NCBI RefSeq assembly: GCF_016466415.2
Contig: NZ_CP066771.1
Location: 868,001-932,000, forward strand
Source: Ralstonia pickettii
Lineage (GTDB): Bacteria > Pseudomonadota > Gammaproteobacteria > Burkholderiales > Burkholderiaceae
Reading direction: 5' to 3'
Length of the DNA: 64,000 nucleotides
In this document: piece by piece, positions 43,686 to 52,150 of the stretch
How positions within the stretch are numbered: position 1 is the first letter of the stretch
Layout: each line of letters opens with the position of its first letter
Translations under genes and position numbers: made by a program
Notes under the pieces: model-generated
What the model was told of the DNA's origin: nothing
The model's database searches: none
Seen by the model: the letters and a program-made list of their open reading frames with translations, nothing else

Positions 43686-45491
43686 TTACTTCTTTGGGCC
43701 GCTCGGCAGGCGTTGCAGGCTCTGCACCCGCATCAGGGCCGGACGATCGGCCATCACGCCATCGTAAAACGAAGCCAGGTCGCCCTTGAGTGCGGTGCGC
43801 GACGCATCGTTCAGATAGATCATGTGGCCCGACGGATAGTTCTTGATCGTCAGGTTCTTCGCCTTGAGTGTCGGATCGAGCGGCATTTGCGCCAACGTCA
43901 GCTCGGTCTGGTGGAACGGCGTGACGGCGTCGAAATAGCCGCTCGCCTGCAGCACCTTCAGGTCGGGGTTCAGGCTCATCGTCGCGGCCAGGTCGCCAGC
44001 CGTGTACAGCGTATTGCCGCCGCCCTTGTTGGCACCCGTCGGGTCGATGTGACTGAAGTTCCAGTTGTTGAACACGGCGTCGTTCAGGTCCACGAACGAG
44101 GAGGTCGACGTGTACTTGAGCTGGGTGTTCAGGTAGCTGTTCCACAGCACCGTATACGCGCCCCCGATGTTCGAGATCGACGGATCGTTGCTGCCCGAGT
44201 TCGGCAGGATGAACGGCGCAATGCCCTGGCCCGTGTAGTTGGCGCGGCCGTCATACTGGCCGATCTGGATGCCCGGGTTGAGCGTCAGGAAGAACGTGTA
44301 CGGCGGGTTGTTGTTCTGCGACGGAACATTGCCCAGCGCTGCCGGATTGCCGAACGTCTGGATCAGCGAGACCGGATCAGTGCCGATGTACGAGCCCATC
44401 GTCTGCGCCGTCGCCAGGTTCAGGTTCAGACGGACGTTGACGAACCCGCCATCTGCGGCGCTCGGTGCTTGTGCCAGCGGGGCGAGCGTGTTGTCGGCGT
44501 AGTTGCGGGCCTGGACCATGTAGCTGTCGAGGTCCGTCGGTGCCGGGTTGAGCGTCGTCTTCTTCCAGTAGAAGGCGTCGGCGGCCAGCGTCGGGAAAGT
44601 ACCGACGGCCGAGAGCGCATTCGCGTAGTCGAGGATCGACGATTGCAGCGTGATCCCGTTCAGCTCGATGCCGTCTTCATGCAGCACCCATGACAGCACC
44701 GCACTGCGCGCCGTGCCATACGACTCGCCATACAGGAACTTGGGCGAATTCCAGCGCGAGTTCTTCGTCAGGTAGCGCTGGATGAAGCGGTCGATGGAGC
44801 GGGCGTCTTGGTCGGTGCCCCAGAAGTCTTTGTTCTTGGCCGGGGCGATGGCCGCCGAGTATCCGGTGCCCACGGGGTTGATGAACACGAGATCGGAGCG
44901 GTCGAGCAGGCTGTCCGGGTTGTCGGGCAACTTGTACGGTGCAGGCGGTGTGAAATTCGGGAACGACGACTGCAGCCGCTTCGGGCCGAACGAGCCCAGC
45001 AGCAGGAACACCGACGACGAGCCGGGGCCGCCGTTATAGAAGAACGTCACCGGACGTGGCTTTGCCGGATCGGGGTTGTCTTGCGTGTAGGCCACGTAGA
45101 ACATCGTGGCGTTCGATTGCGACGTGACCGGGTCGATGGTCGTCAGGTGGCCCGCGGTGGCCGTATAGGCGATGCTCTTGCCGCCGATTGTCACCGTGTG
45201 GTGCGTGATGGCCGCACTTTCGCCAGGATCGGCGGCAAGCGCGTCGTTGGGCCCGGTGCCGTAGACGTTCGGGTCGACGTAGGGCTGGTCGGGCGGCACG
45301 GCGGCCGTCACCGGCTGTGTGGTTGCGTTGCCGGCGTTGGCGGCAACGCCGCTGGGGTTGGCCGTGGCGGACGAGTCTCCGCCGCCGCAACCCGTCATCA
45401 GCACGGCGGACAGCGCCGCGGCCGCAAACGATACACCAAGGGTCCGGGACAAACCTGCAAAATCACTGGTCGATAACCTGGATTTTTTCAT
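43686..45491 (-). CDS. S10-family serine carboxypeptidase-like lipoprotein
   Basis: A 601-residue secreted protein with a lipoprotein signal (lipobox LMTGC near residue 33) followed by a Gly/Ser/Ala linker. The peptidase S10 fold shows FYNGGPGSSSVFLLLGSFGP, nucleophile Ser in YGESYGT, LQASGYFDAVTP (Asp) and YPSGHMIYL (His), the full Ser-Asp-His triad. S10 enzymes release C-terminal residues at acid pH; a bacterial lipoprotein form would work in the periplasm or on the outer membrane. I use ATG 45491 (MKKSRLS), typical of signal sequences; 45527 or a GTG at 45530 are possible. Confidence 0.9.
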   Translation of the reverse strand: MKKSRLSTSDFAGLSRTLGVSFAAAALSAVLMTGCGGGDSSATANPSGVAANAGNATTQPVTAAVPPDQPYVDPNVYGTGPNDALAADPGESAAITHHTVTIGGKSIAYTATAGHLTTIDPVTSQSNATMFYVAYTQDNPDPAKPRPVTFFYNGGPGSSSVFLLLGSFGPKRLQSSFPNFTPPAPYKLPDNPDSLLDRSDLVFINPVGTGYSAAIAPAKNKDFWGTDQDARSIDRFIQRYLTKNSRWNSPKFLYGESYGTARSAVLSWVLHEDGIELNGITLQSSILDYANALSAVGTFPTLAADAFYWKKTTLNPAPTDLDSYMVQARNYADNTLAPLAQAPSAADGGFVNVRLNLNLATAQTMGSYIGTDPVSLIQTFGNPAALGNVPSQNNNPPYTFFLTLNPGIQIGQYDGRANYTGQGIAPFILPNSGSNDPSISNIGGAYTVLWNSYLNTQLKYTSTSSFVDLNDAVFNNWNFSHIDPTGANKGGGNTLYTAGDLAATMSLNPDLKVLQASGYFDAVTPFHQTELTLAQMPLDPTLKAKNLTIKNYPSGHMIYLNDASRTALKGDLASFYDGVMADRPALMRVQSLQRLPSGPKK

Positions 45492-45712
45492 GGCGATAAT
45501 GGCCTTTTTCAGGGTGACGAACGCCATCACTTAAAACGTGTGGTTTTAAGTGGGCTCCATATTCGCTTTGCGTTTTTTCATTTCTATGCGACGCGAAACG
45601 AATATTCTGATTTCCCGCCTTGTTTGCGGAAATTAATGCAATTGTTATTTATTCGGCAAAAGAAGCCCCTGAAATCCAAGCGGATCTCAAAAACAGATGG
45701 ATTGCGGGGTCA

Positions 45713-45749
45713 AGCCCTCAAGGCTTTTGCGCAAAGCTTGGCAAGGGCT
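45713..45749. repeat. Hairpin in the AT-rich gap
   Basis: AGCCCT (45713-45718) pairs with AGGGCT (45744-45749), and inside it CAAGGCTTT pairs loosely with AAGCTTGG around TGCGCA. An interrupted stem of about 16 pairs, with no clear T-run. Confidence 0.5.
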
Positions 45750-46061
45750 GTGCGAAAACATGGAGATGAACGGAGCCGCGCGCCCTTTTTAAAACAAGGC
45801 GCGAATCCGATACGTCCAACCCTGCGGGTAATGCAATGACGAACGAAAAAGTAGTTCGTAAGCAAACCGTTGTAAAGGGCTGTTTTTCATCGTGTGCGAT
45901 GGACTGTAAAAATGGCCATGTCAATGCGGTGGTGCATCGCAGTAAGTGCGATTAAATACAAAGAAGGCATGTCGGTTTTTCTCAAGCCACTGGGCTGCTG
46001 ACGGCGCCCAGGGTGTCCATCCGGGGCGTGCGGGTGTCCGGCGCACGCGGATATGGCGCAT

Positions 46062-46067
46062 TACAAT
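46062..46067 (+). promoter_or_regulatory. Likely -10 box of the nitroreductase gene (TACAAT)
   Basis: CATTACAATGCGG 33 bases before the ATG at 46100; leader would be about 26 bases. No strong -35 seen. Confidence 0.45.
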
Positions 46068-46099
46068 GCGGTCCTCAACTTTTTCCGGAGCACCTTGCA

Positions 46100-46687
46100 A
46101 TGCCGATGCTTGAACCGTCCGCGCTGGACCAACTGTTCCACGCAGCCCGTACCCACAACGTGTGGCTGGACAAGCCGGTCGATGACGAACTGCTGCACAC
46201 GCTGTATGACACCGTGAAGTACGGCCCGACCGCTGCGAACAGCACGCCGGCCCGTTTCGTATTCGTCAAGAGCGCTGCTGCCAAGGAGCGTCTGATTCCA
46301 TGCATGTCGGCCGGCAATCAGGAAAAGACCCGCCAAGCGCCCGTGGCCGTGATCGTCGCGTACGACACGCAGTTCCACGAGCAACTGCCCAAGCTGTTTC
46401 CGCACGCCGATGCACGTTCCTGGTACGCCGGCGACCAGGCCAAGATCAACGCCGCCGCGCTGATGAACGGCTCGTTGCAGGGCGGCTATCTGGTGCTTGC
46501 TGCCCGTGCGCTCGGTCTGGACTGCGGCCCGATGGCCGGCTTCGATGCCGACAAGGTGAACGAGACGTTCTTCCCCGATGGTCAGTGGAAGGTCAACTTC
46601 ATCATGAACATCGGCTACGGTGACGCCGAGAAGCTGCACCCGCGCAACCCGCGCCTGTCGTTCGAAGAGGCGTGCAAGATCCTTTGA
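46100..46687 (+). CDS. rutE: Nitroreductase-family protein, malonic semialdehyde reductase RutE-like
   Basis: A 195-residue FMN-dependent reductase close to E. coli RutE, which reduces malonic semialdehyde to 3-hydroxypropionate in pyrimidine breakdown. The family segments are [44 protein letters not shown] (FMN contacts and substrate pocket) and [23 protein letters not shown]. Length equals RutE (196). Start ATG 46100 with CGGAG about 10 bases upstream. No other rut gene is adjacent, so the role in uracil degradation is by homology only; it may be a general aldehyde or quinone reductase. Confidence 0.82.
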   Translation: MPMLEPSALDQLFHAARTHNVWLDKPVDDELLHTLYDTVKYGPTAANSTPARFVFVKSAAAKERLIPCMSAGNQEKTRQAPVAVIVAYDTQFHEQLPKLFPHADARSWYAGDQAKINAAALMNGSLQGGYLVLAARALGLDCGPMAGFDADKVNETFFPDGQWKVNFIMNIGYGDAEKLHPRNPRLSFEEACKIL

Positions 46688-46709
46688 TCGACGACCGGTC
46701 GCACAAAGA

Positions 46710-46750
46710 AAACGGGGACTCGCATCAGACGGTGCAGTCCCCGTTTTTCA
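46710..46750 (+). terminator. Intrinsic terminator between rutE-like and nth
   Basis: AAACGGGGACT (46710-46720) and AGTCCCCGTTT (46736-46746) flank 15 bases, followed by TTC. Probably bidirectional, as nth ends at 46748 on the other strand. Confidence 0.85.
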
Positions 46751-47392
46751 TTCCTTCGGCGCTGGCGTCTTCGGCCTGAATTCACACAGCGGCTCGATCG
46801 CGCAATGCCAACACTCGGGCTTGCGCGCCTTGCACACATAGCGCCCATGCAGGATCAGCCAGTGGTGCGCGTCCTGCCGAAACGCTTCCGGCACCACCTT
46901 GAGCAGCTTCAGCTCGACTTCGAGCACGTTCTTGCCGGGCGCCAGCCCGGTGCGATTGGCCACGCGAAAAATGTGCGTGTCGACCGCGATCGTCGGCTCA
47001 CCAAAGGCCGTGTTCATCACCACGTTGGCGGTCTTGCGGCCCACGCCCGGCAGCTCTTCGAGCGCGGCGCGGTCACGCGGCACTTCACCGCCGTATTGGT
47101 CGAGCAGGATGCGGCACGTCTGCAGGATGTGCTTGCACTTGGTCCGATATAGCCCGATGGTCTTGATGTATTCGGTGATGCCTTCCTCGCCGAGCGCCAG
47201 CAGCTTGGCGGGTGTATTGGCCACGGGAAACAGCTTGCGCGTCGCCTTGTTCACGCCAACGTCGGTCGCCTGTGCCGAGAGCAGCACCGCGATCAGCAGT
47301 TCGAACGGCGTGGTGTATTCCAGCTCGGTGGTCGGCGTCGGGTTGTTCTCGCGCAGGGTCTCGAAGATGGCGTGGCGCTTGGCAGGATTCAT
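46748..47392 (-). CDS. nth: Endonuclease III
   Basis: A 214-residue base-excision repair DNA glycosylase/AP lyase for oxidised pyrimidines. Helix-hairpin-helix LPGVGRKTANVV holds the catalytic Lys120; Asp138 is in AVDTHIFRVANR; the 4Fe-4S loop uses Cys187, Cys194, Cys197 and Cys203 (VCKARKPECWHCAIEPLC), the same numbers as in E. coli. ATG 47392. It lies 13 bases after the rsxB gene on the same strand, the rnfB-nth neighbourhood common in proteobacteria. Confidence 0.96.
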   Translation of the reverse strand: MNPAKRHAIFETLRENNPTPTTELEYTTPFELLIAVLLSAQATDVGVNKATRKLFPVANTPAKLLALGEEGITEYIKTIGLYRTKCKHILQTCRILLDQYGGEVPRDRAALEELPGVGRKTANVVMNTAFGEPTIAVDTHIFRVANRTGLAPGKNVLEVELKLLKVVPEAFRQDAHHWLILHGRYVCKARKPECWHCAIEPLCEFRPKTPAPKE

Positions 47393-47405
47393 CGTCGGGC
47401 TGGGT

Positions 47406-48236
47406 TCAGTGGGCGTCTGCGTCGGGTTTGGTGCTCTGTTCGATCTGGCTGGCGATGCGCTTGCGGCGGGCTTCGGCCTCGTCGATCTGGGCTTGCACGT
47501 CCGCCGTCACGTTGGTCACGTTGCGTGGACCTTGTCCGCGCGCGGCCATCTCGGCCTGCTTCTGGCGCGCCCGTTCAATGGCGGCCTGGATGATCGCCTT
47601 CTTGCGCGCTTGCGCGGCAAGCTCAGCCTCATCGGCCGGTTGTTCAGCGCCGAGGGCAGCGAGTTTGGCCGCTGCCTTGGCGGCGAGGCGCGCTTCGTTC
47701 TCGGCTTGTTCGCGCTTGAGGCGCGCGTTGCGGAAGACGTAGCGGTCCCGCGCGACATCGGCCTGTTGCTGGCTCCACGCATCCCAGCCCGTGCGTTCGC
47801 CAGTGACAGGGATCATGTCGATGCAATCGACAGGGCAGGGGGGCACGCAGAGGTCGCAACCGGTGCACCAGTCCTCCAGCACCGTGTGCATCGCCTTGGG
47901 CGCGCCCACGATGGCGTCGACCGGGCACGCCTGAATGCACAGCGTGCAACCGATGCAGCGTTCCGGGTCGATGACTGCGATGGCGCGAGGCTGTTCGATG
48001 CCGTTGGACGGGTCCAGCGGCAGCAGTTCGCCTGTGCGGCCAAGTGCGTCGGACAGCCGGCGAATACCTTCCGCCCCGCCAGGTGGGCAACGGTTGGGGA
48101 GCGCCTCGCCGCTGGCCATGGCTTCCGCGTAGGGACGGCAGCCGTTGTAGCCGCACTTGGTGCATTGCGTTTGCGGCAAGAGGTTTTCGAGCCGGTCGGC
48201 CAAGGATGCGGCCACTGCGGGGACCAAGGAAACCAC
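47406..48236 (-). CDS. rsxB: Electron transport complex protein RsxB/RnfB (solitary)
   Basis: A 276-residue iron-sulphur protein. The N-terminal 4Fe-4S site is [16 protein letters not shown] with CPPGG; two ferredoxin clusters follow ([16 protein letters not shown] and [18 protein letters not shown]), then an Arg/Ala/Glu-rich coiled-coil tail of about 110 residues. E. coli RnfB has an N-terminal membrane helix; here the start is [20 protein letters not shown] and no helix is present, so it may be soluble. No other rnf gene is visible around it. GTG start at 48236, the best in-frame choice. Probably delivers electrons to a SoxR-type or repair target, or acts with nth. Confidence 0.88.
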   Translation of the reverse strand: MVSLVPAVAASLADRLENLLPQTQCTKCGYNGCRPYAEAMASGEALPNRCPPGGAEGIRRLSDALGRTGELLPLDPSNGIEQPRAIAVIDPERCIGCTLCIQACPVDAIVGAPKAMHTVLEDWCTGCDLCVPPCPVDCIDMIPVTGERTGWDAWSQQQADVARDRYVFRNARLKREQAENEARLAAKAAAKLAALGAEQPADEAELAAQARKKAIIQAAIERARQKQAEMAARGQGPRNVTNVTADVQAQIDEAEARRKRIASQIEQSTKPDADAH

Positions 48237-48313
48237 GATGGGACTTGTCGTTTGAATAGTCTGCCATTATCGCCGATTTGGCCCCTGCGCAAGGCGTGCA
48301 TGCCCTGACATCG

Positions 48314-48348
48314 CATACGGCGGGCATGTCTTGACCGTATGACATAAT
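48314..48348. promoter_or_regulatory. Dyad and -10 box at the rsxB/TetR divergent promoter
   Basis: CATACGG (48314-48320) N14 CCGTATG (48335-48341), immediately followed by a CATAAT -10 (48343-48348) for the TetR gene, 29 bases before its ATG. A plausible TetR operator that would control both directions. Confidence 0.5.
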
Positions 48349-48376
48349 TCCTGCGTTCTAAACGGACCGACGTGCC

Positions 48377-49072
48377 ATGCCGTCTCACCCAGCCGCGCCA
48401 CTCGCCGACATCGAAGCCGATGCTCACGGCGAATCCGCCGCACCCCGCACGCGTCGCGACCCCGCCGGCACGCGCCGACGCATCCTTGCTGCTGCAATCG
48501 AGGAGTTTGCGCGCGGTGGATTTGCCGGCGCGCGCGTCGACGCCATCGCCCGGCGCGCCGAGACCAACGAGCGCATGCTGTATTACTACTACGGCAGCAA
48601 GGAAAAACTCTTCCTGACCGTGCTCGAGCACATGTATTTCCGCTTCAAAGAGGCGGAAGAGCAGGTACAGATCGAGTCGTCGGACCCGCGTGAGGCGGTC
48701 ATCCAGCTTGCGCGGTTCGTCTGGGATTTCTATTACGAGAACCCCGAGTTCATCCGCTTGCTCAACAGCGAAAACCTGCACGAGGCGCGGCATCTGAAGA
48801 CCTCGCCGCACTTGGGCGAGCTGGTCAACCCGGTCATCGAGGTGCTGCGAGGTGTGGTGGAGCGCGGCCGGCGCGCCGGCATCTTTCGCGACGACGTCGA
48901 TGTGTCGCGTCTGTATCTGACGATCTCGGCGCTGGGCTATTACGTGCTGTCCAACCGTTACACGATCAGTGCCGTGGTGGGGCGCGACATTGCCTCTGCC
49001 GACGAGCACGAAGCCTTCGCGCAACTGCATATCAAGATGCTGCTGGCGTATCTGGATCGGCCCAAGGGCTGA
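48377..49072 (+). CDS. TetR-family transcriptional regulator
   Basis: A 231-residue repressor. The N-terminal HTH is GTRRRILAAAIEEFARGGFAGARVDAIARRAETNERMLYYYYGSKEKLF, with the YYYYGSKEKL recognition end; the rest is an all-helical ligand domain typical of the family (residues about 80-231) with WDFYYENPEFIRLLNSENLHEARHLK, resembling the subgroup that controls fatty acid or alkane genes. Start ATG 48377. The gene is divergent from rsxB, with a dyad in the 140-base gap, and ends before a strong terminator. Ligand unknown. Confidence 0.9.
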   Translation: MPSHPAAPLADIEADAHGESAAPRTRRDPAGTRRRILAAAIEEFARGGFAGARVDAIARRAETNERMLYYYYGSKEKLFLTVLEHMYFRFKEAEEQVQIESSDPREAVIQLARFVWDFYYENPEFIRLLNSENLHEARHLKTSPHLGELVNPVIEVLRGVVERGRRAGIFRDDVDVSRLYLTISALGYYVLSNRYTISAVVGRDIASADEHEAFAQLHIKMLLAYLDRPKG

Positions 49073-49092
49073 TCGGCGAAAGTATCGTCGCG

Positions 49093-49128
49093 CAACAAAA
49101 AGCCTCGCAACTGCGAGGCTTTTTGTTG
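49093..49128 (+). terminator. Bidirectional terminator with 17-bp perfect arms
   Basis: CAACAAAAAGCCTCGCA (49093-49109) and TGCGAGGCTTTTTGTTG (49112-49128) are exact reverse complements with a 2-base centre. It separates the convergent TetR and phaZ genes. Confidence 0.95.
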
Positions 49129-49140
49129 GGTGCTCCAGGC

Positions 49141-50412
49141 TCAGGCGACGGCCTTGATGCGCGGTGCGGTTTCTTCGTTGCGGCGGATGAAATCACGCAA
49201 CTGCGGATACACCTGCTCGCGCCAGCGGCGGCCCGAGAAGATGCCGTAGTGCCCGCACTTGGGCGCCGTCAGATGTTGCTTGCGCGTGCTCGGGATGCCG
49301 GTGCACAGGCCATGTGCGGCTTCGGTCTGGCCGCTGCCGGAGATGTCGTCCAATTCGCCTTCGATGGTGAAGAGCGCGGTGCTCTTGATGTCCTGCGGAC
49401 GCACCGGCTTGCCTTCCACCACCCACGTGCCGTTGGCCAGGTGGAACTCCTGGAATACGTCGCGGATGGTCTCCAGGTAGTACTCGGCGGCCATGTCCAG
49501 CACAGCGTTGTACTCGTCGTAGAAGCGTACGTGGGCCTCAGCGTCTTCCGTGTCGCCCTCGATCAGGTTCAGGTAGTAATCGTAGTGCGATGACAGGTGG
49601 CGGTCCGGGTTCATCGCGACGAAGCCGGCGTGCTGCAGGAAGCCCGGATACACCTTGCGGCCGTGGCCCGGATAGTTGGCGGGCACCGTGTAGATCACGT
49701 TGTTTTCGAACCAGCTATGCGCCTTGTTCGTCGCAAGCGAGTTGACGGCGGTCGGGCTCTTACGTGCGTCGATGGGGCCGCCCATCATGGTCATCGTGCG
49801 CGGCGTCTTCTCGCCGTCCGAAGCCATCAACGAGATGGCGGCCAGGACGGGCACGGTCGGTTGGCACACCGAGATCACGTGCAGCTTGTCGGCGCCAATG
49901 TGATTGATGAATTCGCGGATGTAGTTGATGTAGTCCGACAGGTGGAACGCACCTTCTTCAATCGGCACCATGCGTGCGTCGATCCAGTCGGTCACGTACA
50001 CCTTGTGATCCTGCAGCAGCGTGCGCACGGTGTCGCGCAGCAGCGTGGAGTGATGGCCAGACAGCGGCGCACACACCAGCACAACCGGCTCATCCTTGAG
50101 CAGCTTGATGGTCTCGGCGTCGTCGGCGTAGCGCTTGAAGCGGATGAGGCGGCAGAACGGCTTCTCGATGATGGTCTGCTCGACGATCGGAATGTCGCGG
50201 CCGTTGGATTTGACGGAGCGGATGCCGAATTCCGGCTTTTCGTACTCTTTGCCCAGGCGATACAGCAGTTCGTAGCCCGCAGCGTAGCGTTGGGCGCCCG
50301 GCATCAGAGACAGCGGACTCAGGGGGTTGGTGAAGGTCTTGGCAGTTGCCTGGGCCCAAGCCGTCATGGGGCTGAGCAGGGCGCGCTGGAATTCGTGAAG
50401 CTGGTAAAGCAT
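49141..50412 (-). CDS. phaZ: Intracellular poly(3-hydroxybutyrate) depolymerase
   Basis: A 423-residue enzyme that mobilises storage PHB granules. The Cys-Asp-His triad is Cys183 (HVISVCQPTVPV), Asp355 (GELDDISG) and His388 (KCGHYGIFSG), the same positions reported for the Ralstonia eutropha PhaZ1. The start MLYQLHEFQRALLSPMTAWAQA and GPIDARKSPTAVNSLATNK are also family hallmarks. ATG 50412. A CTGC-N3-GCAG site (50474-50484) at its promoter suggests control by the PHB sensor PhaR. It is transcribed away from the aspC/tyrB-like gene. Confidence 0.95.
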   Translation of the reverse strand: MLYQLHEFQRALLSPMTAWAQATAKTFTNPLSPLSLMPGAQRYAAGYELLYRLGKEYEKPEFGIRSVKSNGRDIPIVEQTIIEKPFCRLIRFKRYADDAETIKLLKDEPVVLVCAPLSGHHSTLLRDTVRTLLQDHKVYVTDWIDARMVPIEEGAFHLSDYINYIREFINHIGADKLHVISVCQPTVPVLAAISLMASDGEKTPRTMTMMGGPIDARKSPTAVNSLATNKAHSWFENNVIYTVPANYPGHGRKVYPGFLQHAGFVAMNPDRHLSSHYDYYLNLIEGDTEDAEAHVRFYDEYNAVLDMAAEYYLETIRDVFQEFHLANGTWVVEGKPVRPQDIKSTALFTIEGELDDISGSGQTEAAHGLCTGIPSTRKQHLTAPKCGHYGIFSGRRWREQVYPQLRDFIRRNEETAPRIKAVA

Positions 50413-50450
50413 GGCTGGACCGGTCTGTGGTGGCGAGGGCAACGCAAACG

Positions 50451-50484
50451 ATTATGCACCTGAGTGCAGGTTACTGCGATGCAG
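50451..50484 (-). promoter_or_regulatory. phaZ promoter with a PhaR-like operator
   Basis: Minus-strand -10 CATAAT (50451-50456). CTGCGATGCAG (50474-50484), a CTGC-N3-GCAG palindrome matching the site I recall for Paracoccus PhaR, covers the -35 position at a 17-base spacer. The leader would be about 30 bases. Confidence 0.55.
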
Positions 50485-50552
50485 CATAAACCCTGATACG
50501 AGAGTGTTGCGCTGCTTCTATGATGCGCCCGTGTCAGTCTATTCCCATGCAG

Positions 50553-50580
50553 CAAAAAAGCGGCCGAAGCCGCTTTTCTT
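50553..50580 (-). terminator. Intrinsic terminator of the aminotransferase gene
   Basis: AAAAGCGGC (50556-50564) and GCCGCTTTT (50569-50577) with loop CGAA; on the minus strand the stem runs into TTTTTTGC. It is 40 bases past the aminotransferase stop. Confidence 0.9.
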
Positions 50581-50617
50581 TTTGCAATTGCCTGTAGGGC
50601 GTGACGCCTACCGCACC

Positions 50618-51814
50618 TTACAGCACATCTGCAATGGCGTTCACCACGGCGTCGATGTTGTGGGTGTTCAGCGCGGCCACGCAGATACGGCCGGTCGACA
50701 CAGCGTAGATGCCGTGCTCGGTACGCAGGCGATCCACTTGTGCGGAGGTCAGGCCCGAGTATGAGAACATGCCGCGCTGTGCCTTTACGAACGAGAAGTC
50801 GGTCTTCACGCCCTTGGCGGCCAGTTTGTCGACCAGTGCATTGCGCATCGACTTGATGCGATCGCGCATTTCGCCCAGTTCCTGCTCCCACATCGCGCGC
50901 AGCTCGGGGCTCGTCAGCACGCTGGCGACGATCGTGCCGCCGTGCGTCGGCGGGTTCGAGTAGTTCGTGCGGATCACGCGCTTGACTTGCGACAGCACGC
51001 GGGTGGCTTCGTCCTTGCTGGTCGTCACGATCGACAGCGCGCCGACGCGCTCGCCGTACAGCGAGAACGACTTCGAGAACGAGCTGGAGACGAAGAACGG
51101 CAGGCCCGATTCAGCAAACAGGCGCACAGCCAGGCCGTCTTGCTGGATGCCGTCGGCGAAGCCTTGGTAAGCCATGTCGAGGAACGGGATCAGGTTCTTG
51201 GCCTTGATGACTTCCACGACCTGCTTCCACTGCTCGGTGGTCATGTCCACGCCAGTCGGGTTGTGGCAGCAGGCGTGCAGCACGACGATGGTGTTCGGCG
51301 CGTAGCTGTTCAGCGAATCCATCATGCCGGCGAAGTTCAGGCCGTGCGACGGGGCATCGTAGTAGGCATAGTTGACCACTTCGAAACCGGCCGACTCGAA
51401 CAGCGCGCGATGGTTTTCCCAGCTCGGGTCGGAAATCGCGACCTTGGCGTTCGGGTACAGGCGCTTGAGGAAGTCGGCGCCGATCTTCAGCGCGCCGGTG
51501 CCGCCCAGGGCTTGCGCGGTGACCACGCGGCCTTCGGTGATGAGGGGCGAATCAGCGCCGAACAACAGCTTCTGCACAGCCTGGTCGTAGGCGGCGATGC
51601 CTTCGATCGGCAGGTAGCCGCGCGGAGCAGCGGCGGCCAGGCGGGCCTTTTCGGCTTCCTGCACGGCGCGCAGCACCGGAATTTTCCCTTCGTCGGTGAA
51701 GTACACGCCCACGCCCAGATTCACTTTGGTGCTGCGGGTATCGGCGTTGAAAGCTTCATTCAGGCCCAGGATGGGATCGCGCGGAGCCAGTTCGACGGCG
51801 GAGAAAAGCGACAT
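50618..51814 (-). CDS. tyrB: Aromatic amino acid/aspartate aminotransferase (class I)
   Basis: A 398-residue PLP enzyme of the aspartate/aromatic aminotransferase Ia group. It has MSLFSAVELAPRDPILGLNEAFNAD, HACCHNPTGVD, the PLP Lys248 in SSSFSKSFSLYGERVGAL and an Arg for the side-chain carboxylate near TGRICVAALN. Both AspC and TyrB share this layout; length and sequence are similar to both, so the symbol is a guess between them. Start ATG 51814. It transfers amino groups between glutamate and oxaloacetate or aromatic keto acids, in amino acid biosynthesis. Divergent from uvrB. Confidence 0.88.
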   Translation of the reverse strand: MSLFSAVELAPRDPILGLNEAFNADTRSTKVNLGVGVYFTDEGKIPVLRAVQEAEKARLAAAAPRGYLPIEGIAAYDQAVQKLLFGADSPLITEGRVVTAQALGGTGALKIGADFLKRLYPNAKVAISDPSWENHRALFESAGFEVVNYAYYDAPSHGLNFAGMMDSLNSYAPNTIVVLHACCHNPTGVDMTTEQWKQVVEVIKAKNLIPFLDMAYQGFADGIQQDGLAVRLFAESGLPFFVSSSFSKSFSLYGERVGALSIVTTSKDEATRVLSQVKRVIRTNYSNPPTHGGTIVASVLTSPELRAMWEQELGEMRDRIKSMRNALVDKLAAKGVKTDFSFVKAQRGMFSYSGLTSAQVDRLRTEHGIYAVSTGRICVAALNTHNIDAVVNAIADVL

Positions 51815-52150
51815 GAGATGTCTCGATCGGTTGGTTCGGAATTCAGTGGGATCTTGCAGGCGGTGCGGCGTGGACTTCGGGGCGGGTCGCCCGGCGCCAG
51901 ATGCACAACGAGGCGCGCCCGAGGATGAATTGTACCGAATACACGCTCTAATCGCCCGCAAAATCCTTGCAGAACAGGGGCCTAAAGCGGTTCAAAGGCC
52001 AGTACAGAGGTGCGGCCCCGGCTGTCCAAACGATTGCTCGAGCTGCAGGCTACACTAGACGATTGGTTGCAATTGCCGCTGCTGCCCTCATCTGGACAGG
52101 GCGTGCAAGTCACTTTGTCGACTTCCCGCGCTGCCATCCCACCCGCCGCC
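51815..52150. other. Divergent promoter region of the aminotransferase and uvrB
   Basis: A 336-base gap. On the minus strand TACAAT at 51929-51934 is a likely -10 for the aminotransferase. For uvrB, TACACT at 52051-52056 could be a -10, but the TTGCTC (52034-52039) before it is only 11 bases away. I looked for a LexA CTGT-N8-ACAG box and did not find one. Nothing else is visible. Confidence 0.4.

Larger units (their letters stand above)
45492..46099. other. AT-richer intergenic region without a convincing gene
   Basis: About 600 bases between the divergent carboxypeptidase and nitroreductase genes. From about 45540 to 45970 the base composition is visibly lower in GC than anywhere else in the window. 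Open frames of about 60-100 codons exist on both strands but have non-ATG starts, no ribosome site and unlikely composition. It contains a hairpin at 45713-45749 and, near its end, the TACAAT of the nitroreductase. Otherwise I see nothing in it. Confidence 0.5.

Noticed and set aside
45540-45839. Short gene in the AT-rich gap
   Set aside because: It begins at a GTG without a ribosome site, has unlikely composition and no recognisable fold.
51961-52150. LexA (SOS) box before uvrB
   Set aside because: No CTGT-N8-ACAG spacing is present in the gap.
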